Source: Streptomyces sp. NBC_01591 (GTDB taxonomy: Bacteria > Actinomycetota > Actinomycetes > Streptomycetales > Streptomycetaceae). From it: 64,000 nucleotides of DNA. The DNA lies in assembly GCF_035918155.1 (NCBI RefSeq), contig NZ_CP109327.1:7254001-7318000 (forward strand), given 5' to 3'. The notes beneath the pieces are model-generated. The model was not told where the DNA came from and did not search any database. It worked only from the letters and a program-made list of their open reading frames with translations. Of the stretch, positions 16,914 through 25,748 are shown piece by piece (positions within the stretch are counted from its first letter, which is position 1; the number at the start of each line of letters is the position of its first letter). The position numbers and the translations under genes were made by a program.

Positions 16914-19559
16914 CTACCAGCCGAAATCCATCTGAATGGGGATGCCGTCCACGATTTCGGTCTGGGCATGTGGAGCCACGCCGATCGACACGCCGAGCTG
17001 GTTGGCGATGGGCGTATACAGGTCGGTGGAGACCTCGGGTGTGCGCAGGGAGATCAGGAGGGCGTAGCTGACGGGCAGGCCGATGCGGTCGCTGTGCCTG
17101 TTCGCCTTCCACCAGCCTCCGACGGGGTAGACGGCTAGCGTGCCGCAGTCGGCGAGTTCGGCCGCTGATCCGCGCCAGATGTCGGCGTGCAGGGAGCCGA
17201 GGTTGCGGGCCCGAGGGCCGACCAGCCACCTGTTGTTGGACTCGAATGCCCTGGGGTTGCCGAGGCCGTCGCTCTCGAGTTCGGCTTGTTCGGCCAGTCG
17301 CCTCTGGAAGGAGTCGCTGGATTCGGTGGAGCCTTTAATGGCGAAGCGAAGGCCGTGCGAGGCGTAGCTGTAGCGGCCGAGCATGCCGCGTCGGCCGGGA
17401 TTGGGCTCGATCATGTAGGCGAGCGTTACGCGGAGGTCGACGGTGGTTTCGGCCAGATCGCGCAGTTGTTCCAGGGGCCAGGGCAGCTCGTGCAGCTTCA
17501 GTTCGGCCAGGCGAACCTGCCCGCCTTTGACCTGCTTGTACGGCACCAGGGTGTTCTGGATGATCATTGTGACGGCGTTCGAGGCGCTGCTGCGGATACA
17601 GTCGGCGGTGGGCATGCCCCATCCGTACCGGCGGATCACCTGTCGCATCACGTCGCCCTTGGCGAGTTTGGGGGCGCCGGTCTTCTTGAACAGGCCCTGC
17701 TCGACCATGGCCGGGGTCCACTGGGCTTCGTGCACGAGAAGGGCGCGGACCGTCTCCGGTCGCAGTCCGGGGTAGGCGCTCATCGCAGTGGCGGCGAGCG
17801 CAGCCGCCTGGGCCGTGGCAGCGCTCGTGGCGTTCGTCCAGGTCAGCTGACGCGCAGGGTCGTGGTGGGTGGTCGCCACGCTCACCAGCTCGTGGGCGTC
17901 CAGGATGCTGTCGTCAGGGGCGACGAGCATGTTGCCGCCCTCCAGAACGATGTCGGGCTTGGTGATGGCTGCGTGGGTCAGCGCCACAGAGGTCCGGCTG
18001 AAGGGGGACAGGGCGCCCGGCACCGCCAGCGCACGATACCCCCGGAACAGGGCAGAATCGGGGACGGCGTCCATGTGCGTGCACGCCCCGACGGTGAGCA
18101 CGTTGTGCGCCTGGGCGGGTTCCTCGATGCGCGACAGGTCGGACAGAAGCAGCGGATCCAGCGTGCCGTCGTCGCCGCGCATCTGGTGGGGAACAGCACC
18201 GCGGATGTTGCCGGCGCTGACGATGATCAGCCGCGACGCTTCAGGATCAGGCGCTCCGATCAGCTCGATGCGGTCGTCCCGCACGATGACGTCCGTGCCT
18301 GCCGCCAAGGCGTCCAGGGTGGCCGACCACAGAGTCGCGGTGCCGTCTACGCCGTTCTCCCCTTCCCCGGACTCCCGGGTGACGGCCATCGAGAAGACCC
18401 GTCCGGACGGTGCGGGGCCTCCGTTGCCGATCTCAGCGGTCGCGACCGCGTTCGCGGTCGTCTCCGCACAGGTGCGCGGGGATGCTGCGGGTGTGTGAGC
18501 GTCGTTGAGGATCTTCACAGATTCAAGGCCGTGACCGAGTACGACGGGACCTTGTGATTCAAGGGCTGCAGCGAAGTCCCCGAAGAGGGCGAGCCCGGCC
18601 ATCTGCGTGCCGTGCCCGATCCGGTCGGCGGGTGTGCTGCCAGGGAGCACGCTGTAGGCGCGCTCGTGCAACGCGGGCTTCAGCAGGGCGTGCTCCTGGG
18701 CTATCCCTGTGTCCAGGATGCATACCGCCGGGGACTCCGGTGCGGCCGGCTCGATGCGCGCGGCGAGATCCTTGACGAGGTCCATGCGGAACTCGCGGTC
18801 GACGGTGTAGAGGCCCTCGGCGAAGGTAGGACTGCGGATCTCAGCAGGACAGGCGTTCGTAGCCAACAGGAACGCCAGCTCGTTACCGGTCATCGCGACG
18901 TGCGCCACAAGGCGTTCCCCGACATGGATCGCCCGCTCACTGACCCGCCAGCGACGCTCTTCGGCCAGGGAACGCAAGGTGGCAACCGCCGTCGGCGAGA
19001 TCCCCGGATCGAACCACAACTCCCACCACCGCTCCTCGTCCAGCGGCGGCAGATCCTGCCGCTCCTGCCAGAGGTGCTCCAGCAGAGCCCGCTGGACCTG
19101 CTCCATATTGGCCACCAGCAGGGCCTGTTTAGGGTTACCGCCGGGGGTGTCATCCGTGAAGTCGGCGATCCGCTGGGTGAACGAGGCGACTTTGTCGAAG
19201 GGGATCCAGACCAGCGCGTCCTGCTGACTGTTCTCGGTCTGCGGGTGGCTGCTCATGAGTGTCAGGCCGGATGCGTCCAGGCGCTCCAGGCTCAGAGGGT
19301 GGTCGCGAGCCGCCTCGATGCGGACCGCGAAACCGTCAGGCTGGCGGTCCTCGAGCGTCTGCTGCAGGAGCTGGGTTGCCTCACGGCGGGCCTTCTCCAG
19401 CCCGCCCACCAAAGTGTCGGCGTGCCCCTGCCGGTCCGTGTGCTGGACCAGGTCCGGGCCGCTTCCGCCGGCAGGCTCGGAGCGCGGCGTGAGGGTGGCG
19501 GCCTCCCAGGGCACGATCAGGTGCGGACTGAGCCGTGCGGAAGTGTCGGGCTCAGGCAT
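16914..19559 (-). CDS. ietS: Subtilisin-like serine protease, IetS-like defence effector
   Basis: 881 aa, no signal peptide, so intracellular. The peptidase S8 domain has the full triad: Asp283 (ILDTG), His316 (GHGTQM) and Ser579 (ATSAAT), with oxyanion Asn451 (SAGN). About 270 residues precede it and a beta-rich C-terminal region follows. It starts within the end of an AAA-ATPase gene (8-base overlap). This pairing is the architecture of IetAS, reported as an anti-phage system, in which the ATPase is thought to control the protease. The trigger and target are unknown. Confidence 0.8.
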   Translation of the reverse strand: MPEPDTSARLSPHLIVPWEAATLTPRSEPAGGSGPDLVQHTDRQGHADTLVGGLEKARREATQLLQQTLEDRQPDGFAVRIEAARDHPLSLERLDASGLTLMSSHPQTENSQQDALVWIPFDKVASFTQRIADFTDDTPGGNPKQALLVANMEQVQRALLEHLWQERQDLPPLDEERWWELWFDPGISPTAVATLRSLAEERRWRVSERAIHVGERLVAHVAMTGNELAFLLATNACPAEIRSPTFAEGLYTVDREFRMDLVKDLAARIEPAAPESPAVCILDTGIAQEHALLKPALHERAYSVLPGSTPADRIGHGTQMAGLALFGDFAAALESQGPVVLGHGLESVKILNDAHTPAASPRTCAETTANAVATAEIGNGGPAPSGRVFSMAVTRESGEGENGVDGTATLWSATLDALAAGTDVIVRDDRIELIGAPDPEASRLIIVSAGNIRGAVPHQMRGDDGTLDPLLLSDLSRIEEPAQAHNVLTVGACTHMDAVPDSALFRGYRALAVPGALSPFSRTSVALTHAAITKPDIVLEGGNMLVAPDDSILDAHELVSVATTHHDPARQLTWTNATSAATAQAAALAATAMSAYPGLRPETVRALLVHEAQWTPAMVEQGLFKKTGAPKLAKGDVMRQVIRRYGWGMPTADCIRSSASNAVTMIIQNTLVPYKQVKGGQVRLAELKLHELPWPLEQLRDLAETTVDLRVTLAYMIEPNPGRRGMLGRYSYASHGLRFAIKGSTESSDSFQRRLAEQAELESDGLGNPRAFESNNRWLVGPRARNLGSLHADIWRGSAAELADCGTLAVYPVGGWWKANRHSDRIGLPVSYALLISLRTPEVSTDLYTPIANQLGVSIGVAPHAQTEIVDGIPIQMDFGW

Positions 19560-20538
19560 GGTGGGAGGCGTGCCGCTCGGTCAGGGCTTCCAGCAGCAGC
19601 TGTTCGTCCACCACGTCCCGGTCAGCCAGGATGGCTCGTTTGGCTGCTGCTTCCGCCGCTTTGACCAGCTCGGCGTGACTCAGGCCCGATGCACGTTCTG
19701 TCACGAGGCCCCACCGTAGTGTGCTTGTGTCCATTCCGGCTAGACGTCGCTGCAGCACCTGTACAGCTTCCTCCCCGGTGGGAGGGCCATAGGTGGCGAT
19801 CATGTCGAAGCGACGGAACAGAGCCTGGTCCAGAAGCTGGTGGTGGTTGGTGCCGGCCACCACGAGGCTCTCAGAGGGCGCCTCATCAAGAAACAGCAGG
19901 AATGAGTTCAGGATCCTGCGGGCTTCGCCGACGTCGTTGCCAGCCGCCCGTTCGGCTCCCAGGGCGTCGAACTCATCGAACAGGTAGACCGCTCGGGTCT
20001 GAGCCACGGCATCGAAGACCAGACGCAGCTTGGCGGCGGTCTCGCCCATGAACCGGCTGATCAGACCGTCCAGGCGAATGGTGAACAGGGGCAGCTTCAG
20101 CTCTCCGGCCAGGGCCGCTGCCGTCATGCTCTTGCCCGTCCCGGGAGGCCCCGACAGCAGAATCCGGTGCACCGGGGTAAACCCGAAACGCTCCAGCCGT
20201 GCACGCTGTCGCTGTTCGTGCAACACACGATCCAGTGACGCACGCAGTCCGGGGTCCAGGGTCATGTCGTCGAGCTGGGTGTCCGGGTAGCCCGCCGTCA
20301 GGAGACTGGTCAGCTCACCACGGGGCTGCACCACCGGGGTAGCGGCACGCTGGGTGTCCGGCTTCCCCTGCCTCTGTTGGGCGGCCTCGACCAGCTCACG
20401 CAGCTCTACCGCGAACTTCCCCTGCCCCTGGCGGGCGGACTTCGCCGCCACCTGCAGAGCGACGCTGTAGAAGAGGTCGTCGTTGGCCTCGGAGTGCGCC
20501 CGCACAAGAGCTTTCAGGTGATCGGCGTTCGCCGCCAT
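19552..20538 (-). CDS. ietA: AAA+ ATPase, IetA-like defence regulator
   Basis: 328 aa from ATG 20538, chosen for GGAGGG ten bases upstream; longer upstream frames lack a ribosome site and read as non-coding. Walker A GPPGTGKS is at 130-137, Walker B VYLFDEFDAL at about 184-193, sensor 1 GTNHH at 229-233 and arginine finger FRRFD at 241-245. The N-terminal 80 residues are helical and variable. Co-translated with the subtilase, making a two-gene IetAS-type module inside a patch of mobile DNA. Confidence 0.8.
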   Translation of the reverse strand: MAANADHLKALVRAHSEANDDLFYSVALQVAAKSARQGQGKFAVELRELVEAAQQRQGKPDTQRAATPVVQPRGELTSLLTAGYPDTQLDDMTLDPGLRASLDRVLHEQRQRARLERFGFTPVHRILLSGPPGTGKSMTAAALAGELKLPLFTIRLDGLISRFMGETAAKLRLVFDAVAQTRAVYLFDEFDALGAERAAGNDVGEARRILNSFLLFLDEAPSESLVVAGTNHHQLLDQALFRRFDMIATYGPPTGEEAVQVLQRRLAGMDTSTLRWGLVTERASGLSHAELVKAAEAAAKRAILADRDVVDEQLLLEALTERHASHHA

Positions 20539-21051
20539 GCGCCTGTCACCCTCCGATGTGGACTGCCTGTAAGAAGAGGTATACCCAAATCCACGGGCCC
20601 CCGCGCCTGCATCGTACGGCCCTGGGCTCCAGGCTGCTGCCCGGATCCCCCGCCGGCCGAGATGGCCGAATGAGTGGATCGCAGCGCGAGGACCGCGCAC
20701 GGCCTGCTGGCCTGGGATCGTGTGACGATGCAGGCCAGGTCGCATGCATCGGAACGGAGCAGGCGGTCCGTTAATGGATTCACCGCACCAGATCACCAGC
20801 TCGTACAGAGTTCCCGCAGCAGATGATCGCTCTGTAGATCGGAAGCGTCATGCGCGCTACGTGATCGTCGCCCCCTGAGGAACAGCCAAGCTGCCCCGGT
20901 GACGGTCAGGCTGTGCCGAGTCCGCGCACAAGAAGTGGTACGTCAAGCTGGACGTCGAAGGCCTGCGGGGGGCCGCTCAGACTTGGAGTGGCCTGGTCGT
21001 GGCGGAGGGTGGGGCGCGTGAGATTTTGTGAGCTGTGGGAGTGTGAGGCGC
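20539..21051. other. Intergenic region upstream of both the defence pair and pcaDC
   Basis: No supported gene; it must hold the divergent promoters for ietA (minus) and pcaDC (plus). Nothing distinctive seen. Confidence 0.4.
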
Positions 21052-22329
21052 GTGAGTGACACAGAGACGCAGACGATGAAATACCAGGTAGATGGCCCTG
21101 AAGGCGCCCCATGGCTGGTACTCGGCCCTAGTCTCGGCACTACCAGCTTCATGTGGGACCGGCAGATACCGGAGCTCACCCAGCACTGGAGGGTCTTCCG
21201 CTACGACCTCCCGGGCCACGGCGGCGCCCCCGCCCACCCCGCCACCGCCATCGGTGACCTCTCCGACCGGCTGCTCGCCACCCTCGACGGTGTCGGCGTC
21301 CAGCGCTTCGGGTACGCGGGCTGCTCCATCGGCGGCGCGATCGGCGCCGATCTCGCGCTGCGCCACCCGCAGCGGGTCGCCTCGCTGGCCTTGGTCGCCG
21401 CCTCGCCCCGGTTCGGCAGCGCCGACGAATTCCGCCAGCGCGGGGTGGTCGTGCGCACCAACGGTCTGGAGCCGATGGCACGCACCGCACCCGAGCGCTG
21501 GTTCACCCCCGGGTTCGCCGCCGCCCAGTCGGCCATCGTCGACTGGGCCGTCCAGATGGTCCGCACCACCGACCCCGGCTGCTACATCGCCGCCTGCGAG
21601 GCCCTCGCCGCCTTCGACGTCCGCGGCGAACTCGGCCGCATCACCGCCCCCACCCTCGTGCTGGTCGGCGCCGAGGACCGGGTCACCGGACCGGGCGACG
21701 CCCGCATCCTGGTCGCGGGCATACCGGATGCCCGGCTCGCCCTCGTCCCCGGCGCCTCCCATCTCGCCCCGGTCGAGCAGCCCGGAGCCGTCACCGACCT
21801 GCTCCTCACCCACTTCTCCACGGCCTGGCAGGACACCCTCGCCGCCATCCCCGTCCCGCCCTCCACCCCGCAGCTCTCCGCGCCCGTGCTGCCCATTGCG
21901 GAGATCACCGCTGCCACACCGCAGCCCGGCCCCGGGACCACCGGACGCCCCGACCCGTACGAGCCCGGCATGAAGGTGCGCCGCGAGGTGCTGGGCGACG
22001 CCCACGTGGACGGGGCCCTGGCCGCCTCCGACGACTTCACCGAAGACTTCCAGGAGCTGGTCACCCGCTACGCGTGGGGCGAGGTGTGGACCCGGGAGGG
22101 CCTGGACCGCCGTACCCGCAGCTGTGTCACGCTCACCGCGCTGGTCGCCTCCGGCCATCTGGAGAGCCTCGCCGTACATGTCCGGGCCGCCCTGCGCAAC
22201 GGGCTCACCCCGGCCGAGATCAAGGAGGTGCTGATGCAGACCGCCGTGTACTGCGGCGTGCCCGCCGCCGGCGCCGCCTTCTCCGTCGCCCGGACCGTGA
22301 TTCAGGAAGAAACGAGGCCCCGCCCGTAG
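21052..22329 (+). CDS. pcaL: 3-oxoadipate enol-lactonase / 4-carboxymuconolactone decarboxylase fusion
   Basis: 425 aa from GTG 21052 (VSDTETQTMKYQVDGPEG). The N-terminal alpha/beta-hydrolase has nucleophile Ser92 in AGCSIGGAI, an acid in GAEDRV and His in ASHLAP. The C-terminal 130 residues are a carboxymuconolactone decarboxylase domain (DFTEDFQELVTRYAWGEVWTR...). It performs two consecutive steps of the protocatechuate branch of the beta-ketoadipate pathway. The usual pcaB/GH neighbours are absent upstream, where the defence patch lies instead. Confidence 0.9.
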   Translation: MSDTETQTMKYQVDGPEGAPWLVLGPSLGTTSFMWDRQIPELTQHWRVFRYDLPGHGGAPAHPATAIGDLSDRLLATLDGVGVQRFGYAGCSIGGAIGADLALRHPQRVASLALVAASPRFGSADEFRQRGVVVRTNGLEPMARTAPERWFTPGFAAAQSAIVDWAVQMVRTTDPGCYIAACEALAAFDVRGELGRITAPTLVLVGAEDRVTGPGDARILVAGIPDARLALVPGASHLAPVEQPGAVTDLLLTHFSTAWQDTLAAIPVPPSTPQLSAPVLPIAEITAATPQPGPGTTGRPDPYEPGMKVRREVLGDAHVDGALAASDDFTEDFQELVTRYAWGEVWTREGLDRRTRSCVTLTALVASGHLESLAVHVRAALRNGLTPAEIKEVLMQTAVYCGVPAAGAAFSVARTVIQEETRPRP

Positions 22330-22342
22330 CAGGATGGGGGCC

Positions 22343-22999
22343 ATGGACGCCGTGAATCCCATGCACGTGACACTGACCAAGAAGACGCACTCCTGCATCC
22401 GTCTGGAGAAGGACGGGCGGACGCTCGTCATCGACCCGGGCGGCCTCTCGGAGGAGGACGCGGCCGTGGGCGCCGACGCGATGCTGGTGACGCACGAGCA
22501 CTTCGACCACTTCGACGAGGGACGGCTGCGCGCCGGTATGGAGGCCAACCCGGCCGCCGAGATCTGGACCCTGCGCAGCGTCGCCGACCAGCTCGCGGCG
22601 GCCTTCCCCGGCCGGGTCCACACCGTCGGCCACGGCGACACCTTCTCCGCGGCCGGGTTCGACGTACAGGTGCACGGCGAGCTGCACGCGGTCATCCACC
22701 CGGACATCCCGAGGATCACCAACATCGGCTTCCTGGTGGACGGCTCGCTCTTCCACCCGGGCGACGCCCTCACCGTCCCCGACCGGCCGGTCGACACCCT
22801 GCTGCTCCCGGTGATGGCCCCCTGGAACAAGATCTCCGAGGTCATCGACTACGTACGCGAGGTCAAGCCGCGCCGCGCCATCGACATCCACGACGCGCTG
22901 CTCGCCGATCTCGCCCGGCCGGTCTACGACAACCAGATCGGCAGCCTCGGCGGCGCCGACCACGGCCGACTGGCCCCGGGGGACTCGACCGGTCTGTGA
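22343..22999 (+). CDS. MBL-fold metal-dependent hydrolase
   Basis: 218 aa from ATG 22343 (GGGGG upstream). The THEHFDHFD motif (HxHxDH) binds two metals; later HAVIH, HPGD and DIHD supply further ligands. It resembles the UlaG/UPF0173-like group of metallo-beta-lactamase-fold hydrolases. Substrate unknown. It follows pcaL by 13 bases and may be co-transcribed. Confidence 0.8.
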   Translation: MDAVNPMHVTLTKKTHSCIRLEKDGRTLVIDPGGLSEEDAAVGADAMLVTHEHFDHFDEGRLRAGMEANPAAEIWTLRSVADQLAAAFPGRVHTVGHGDTFSAAGFDVQVHGELHAVIHPDIPRITNIGFLVDGSLFHPGDALTVPDRPVDTLLLPVMAPWNKISEVIDYVREVKPRRAIDIHDALLADLARPVYDNQIGSLGGADHGRLAPGDSTGL

Positions 23000-23017
23000 C
23001 CGGCGCCGGTCCGGCGG

Positions 23018-23040
23018 CTGTCAGTGGCAGCCGCTAGGTT
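23018..23040 (+). promoter_or_regulatory. PafBC-type (RecA-NDp) DNA-damage promoter of exonuclease III gene
   Basis: CTGTCAGTG (23018-23026), 8 bases, TAGGTT (23035-23040): this matches the actinobacterial RecA-independent damage promoter TTGTCRGTG-N8-TAnnnT. Transcription would begin at about 23048, the A of the ATG, giving a leaderless mRNA. Confidence 0.75.
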
Positions 23041-23047
23041 TACGTAC

Positions 23048-23827
23048 ATGCGCATCGCCACCTGGAACGTCAATTCGATCACCGCCCGGCTCCCGAGGCT
23101 GCTGGCCTGGCTGGAGAGCACCGGCACGGATGTGCTGTGCATCCAGGAGACCAAGTGCACCGCCGAACAGTTCCCGGCGGACGCGCTCCGCGAGCTCGGC
23201 TACGAGTCCGCGGTCAACGCCACCGGCCGGTGGAACGGGGTGGCGCTGGTCTCCCGGGCCGGCCTGTCCGACGTGGTCGAGGGACTGCCGGACGGCCCGG
23301 ACTACGACGGGGTGCAGGAGCCGCGGGCGATCTCCGCGACCTGCGGCCCGGTCCGGGTCTGGTCGGTCTACGTGCCCAACGGCCGCGAGGTCAAGCACGC
23401 GCACTACGCGTACAAGCTGCGCTGGTTCGAGGCCCTGCAGAAGGCCGTCGCCGCGGACGCCGCGGGCTCGCGGCCGTTTGCGGTCCTGGGTGACTTCAAC
23501 GTGGCCCCGACCGACGAGGACGTCTGGGATCCGGCGCTGTTCGAGGGCGCCACGCATGTCACCCCCGCCGAGCGTGCCGCCCTCGCCGCGCTGCGCGAGG
23601 AAGGGCTGTCGGACGTCATGCCGCGCCCGCTCAAGTACGACCGCCCGTACACCTTCTGGGACTACCGGGAGCTGCGCTTCCCGAAGAACAAGGGCATGCG
23701 GATCGACCTGGTCTACGGCAACGCGCCCTTCGTCGCGGCGGTCGAGGACAGCTACGTGGATCGCGAGGAGCGCAAGGGCAAGGGCGCGTCCGACCACGCC
23801 CCGGTGGTCGTGGACCTCAGCATCTGA
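23048..23827 (+). CDS. xth: Exodeoxyribonuclease III (AP endonuclease)
   Basis: 259 aa from ATG 23048, the exact position predicted for a leaderless start. The EEP-fold motifs are present in order: WNVNS, IQETK (catalytic Glu), GDFNVAP and SDHAP (catalytic His). It removes 3'-blocking groups and cuts abasic sites in base-excision repair. The damage-type promoter fits this role. Confidence 0.95.
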   Translation: MRIATWNVNSITARLPRLLAWLESTGTDVLCIQETKCTAEQFPADALRELGYESAVNATGRWNGVALVSRAGLSDVVEGLPDGPDYDGVQEPRAISATCGPVRVWSVYVPNGREVKHAHYAYKLRWFEALQKAVAADAAGSRPFAVLGDFNVAPTDEDVWDPALFEGATHVTPAERAALAALREEGLSDVMPRPLKYDRPYTFWDYRELRFPKNKGMRIDLVYGNAPFVAAVEDSYVDREERKGKGASDHAPVVVDLSI

Positions 23828-23834
23828 GGACCCG

Positions 23835-23857
23835 TTGTCAGTGGTGGCCGCTAGCGT
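23835..23857 (+). promoter_or_regulatory. Second, orphan PafBC-type promoter
   Basis: TTGTCAGTG (23835-23843), 8 bases, TAGCGT (23852-23857), a better match than the one upstream of xth. The predicted transcript would start at about 23865 and meet the hairpin at 23906 within 70 bases; no gene lies between. Confidence 0.6.
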
Positions 23858-23905
23858 GGTTCCTGTCCTTATCCCGCTTGCTGGCTGCTTGCTGTGACCA
23901 GGACA

Positions 23906-23933
23906 GCCCCGCCCGTTCAGCGCCGGGCGGGGC
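23906..23933. terminator. Bidirectional terminator between xth and the MFS gene
   Basis: GCCCCGCCCG (23906-23915) pairs with CGGGCGGGGC (23924-23933), 10 bp with an 8-base loop, between convergent genes. Confidence 0.75.
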
Positions 23934-23951
23934 CCCATCCACCGCTGTCCG

Positions 23952-25130
23952 TCAGACCGCGGCGACGCTGTCCCGGGCGCGATCGGTGGCACGGCGCATC
24001 CCCAGTGCCGCCCCGGCGGTGCCCAGCGCCAGGACCATCAGCAGGGCGCTCACCCAGAGCGGCGACCGGAAACCGAACCCCGCACCGATCGCCAGCCCGC
24101 CCAGCCAGGGGCCGAGCGCGGCACCCACATTGAACGCGGCCGTGGCGAACGAGCCGGACAGGGTCGGTGCGTCCGACGCCAGCCGGAACACCCACGAGAT
24201 CAGCGCCGTGCCGGTGCCGAACGCCAGCATCCCCTGGACGAGGACGAGCGCCACCGTCGCGAACGGACTGCCCGCGGTCAGTGCGAACGCGGCCCAGCCG
24301 GCCACCAGCGCCACCAGACCGAAGGCGGTGAAGGCGACCGGCCGCACATCGACGAGCCGGCCCGCGGCCGTGACGCCGATGAACGAGCCAAGACCGAACA
24401 GCGCCAGCAGACCGGGAACCCAGGCCTCGGTGAGCCCGGTGACATGGGTGGCGAGCGGTTCGACGTACGAGAACGCGCAGAACGTCGCCCCCTGCACCAG
24501 GGCGCTGGTCAGCAGGGTCAGCAGCAGCCGCGGACTGGCAAGGGTCCGCAGCTCGACGCTCGCGGGAGCGGGCGTGGACTCCGGCCGCCCCGCCGGAACG
24601 GTCCTGGCGATCACGAAGACGGCCGGGACGGAGACGAGGGCCACGGCCCAGAACGCCGACCGCCATCCCCAGTGCCCGCCCAGCGCCGCACCGGCGGGCA
24701 CCCCGGCCACACAGGCGATGGTGACGCCCCCGACGACCACCGAGGTGGCACGTGCCCGGGCCTCGGGCCCGACCATGGAGACCGCGGTCACCAGGGCCAC
24801 CGCCCAGAAGCCCGCATTGGCCAGTGCCCCGACGACCCGCGTCGCGAGGAGCAGCCCGTAGCCGGGCGTGAGTGCGCCGATGACATGGACGGCGCTGAAG
24901 ACACAGAGGAAGAACACCAGGGCGCGGCGGCGCGGCCAGTTCCGGCTGAAGAGCGCCATCAGCGGCGCGCCGACGATCATTCCGATCGCGAAGGCCGAGG
25001 TCAGCAGCCCTGCGGCAGGGATGGAGACGTGCAGGTCATGGGCGATGTCCGAGATCAGCCCGGACAGCATGAATTCGGATGTGCCCTGGGCGAAGACGGC
25101 GAGCCCGAGCGCGTAGACGGCAAATGGCAT
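23952..25130 (-). CDS. cmx: MFS drug exporter, Cmx/CmrA (chloramphenicol efflux) family
   Basis: 392 aa from ATG 25130, about 12 membrane helices. The opening MPFAVYALGLAVFAQGTSEFM and the NWPRRRAL loop are hallmarks of the Cmx/Cml phenicol-exporter group in the DHA1 superfamily. It would pump chloramphenicol-like drugs out using the proton gradient. A GC-rich leader with a perfect palindrome precedes the start, where related genes have antibiotic-responsive attenuators; no clear leader peptide was found. Confidence 0.8.
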   Translation of the reverse strand: MPFAVYALGLAVFAQGTSEFMLSGLISDIAHDLHVSIPAAGLLTSAFAIGMIVGAPLMALFSRNWPRRRALVFFLCVFSAVHVIGALTPGYGLLLATRVVGALANAGFWAVALVTAVSMVGPEARARATSVVVGGVTIACVAGVPAGAALGGHWGWRSAFWAVALVSVPAVFVIARTVPAGRPESTPAPASVELRTLASPRLLLTLLTSALVQGATFCAFSYVEPLATHVTGLTEAWVPGLLALFGLGSFIGVTAAGRLVDVRPVAFTAFGLVALVAGWAAFALTAGSPFATVALVLVQGMLAFGTGTALISWVFRLASDAPTLSGSFATAAFNVGAALGPWLGGLAIGAGFGFRSPLWVSALLMVLALGTAGAALGMRRATDRARDSVAAV

Positions 25131-25186
25131 GAAGGAACCCCATGGACGACTGAAAGATGGACCAGGCAGGGGGTGTGGGCCCGCGC

Positions 25187-25206
25187 CCGCCCGTCGCGAC
25201 GGGCGG
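25187..25206. repeat. Perfect palindrome in the MFS leader
   Basis: CCGCCCGTCGCGACGGGCGG, 20 bp and self-complementary, about 57 bases upstream of the exporter start; a candidate attenuator stem or repressor operator. Confidence 0.55.
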
Positions 25207-25611
25207 CAACGCGGAAGAACGTCCGGGGTGCTCATGGACGTGATCCGGCGGCGCGGCAGGCGCCGGAGCCAGGGAATCCACGCACGGCCGCATCGAGAGC
25301 GGTTCACGAGCGCGGAGGGGAGAGCGCAGCCCACACAGCGGGGGTCCTGCGGCGGCAACCGGTGGGAACCGACCCGGGCCGGTACTCGGCACCACGGGAG
25401 CGGTTCGACGGCGGATCAGCCACCGGCGGACCGGTGGCTAGCCTCTGTCGGACTCGGGGCTGGACATGATCGTGAAACTACCAGCCCGGATTGCCTCGCC
25501 TCCACCCCTTTTCCCGCCGGAACCGTCCCGGGGCGGTGGTGCGCGGCGCACGCTGCGGCGCGCGAGCGGGCGCCCGCCTCCGGTTCAGCACTCGAACGAC
25601 AGGCCGCGCGC

Positions 25612-25631
25612 CCTGTGGTGCGCACCACAGG
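25612..25631. repeat. Perfect 20-bp palindrome near the prophage left end
   Basis: CCTGTGGTGCGCACCACAGG, fully self-complementary, about 118 bases from the integrase stop. It could be an operator, a terminator or part of the attachment region. Confidence 0.5.
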
Positions 25632-25748
25632 AGGGATGCGACCCTGAGTGGTATGAACATCCCTTTCACGTTCCAATAACGTTCCAGGGATGGCATCTGA
25701 CCTGCAGTTACCCGGGTTGTGTCACCGGGAGTGGGAGACGGCTGGGAG

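Larger units (their letters stand above)
25131..25748. other. Junction region between chromosome and prophage
   Basis: No supported gene. It contains the MFS leader, two 20-bp palindromes (listed separately) and, near 25680-25748, the likely left attachment region next to the integrase gene. No tRNA is visible, so the att core cannot be defined without the right end. Confidence 0.4.

Noticed and set aside
20977..22845. 622-codon minus-strand frame over pcaDC and the MBL gene
   Set aside because: Low-complexity Gly-rich translation opposite two well-supported genes.
25131..25250. Leader peptide for the Cmx-type exporter
   Set aside because: The only upstream ATG frame reads straight into the exporter without a stop, so no separate peptide.
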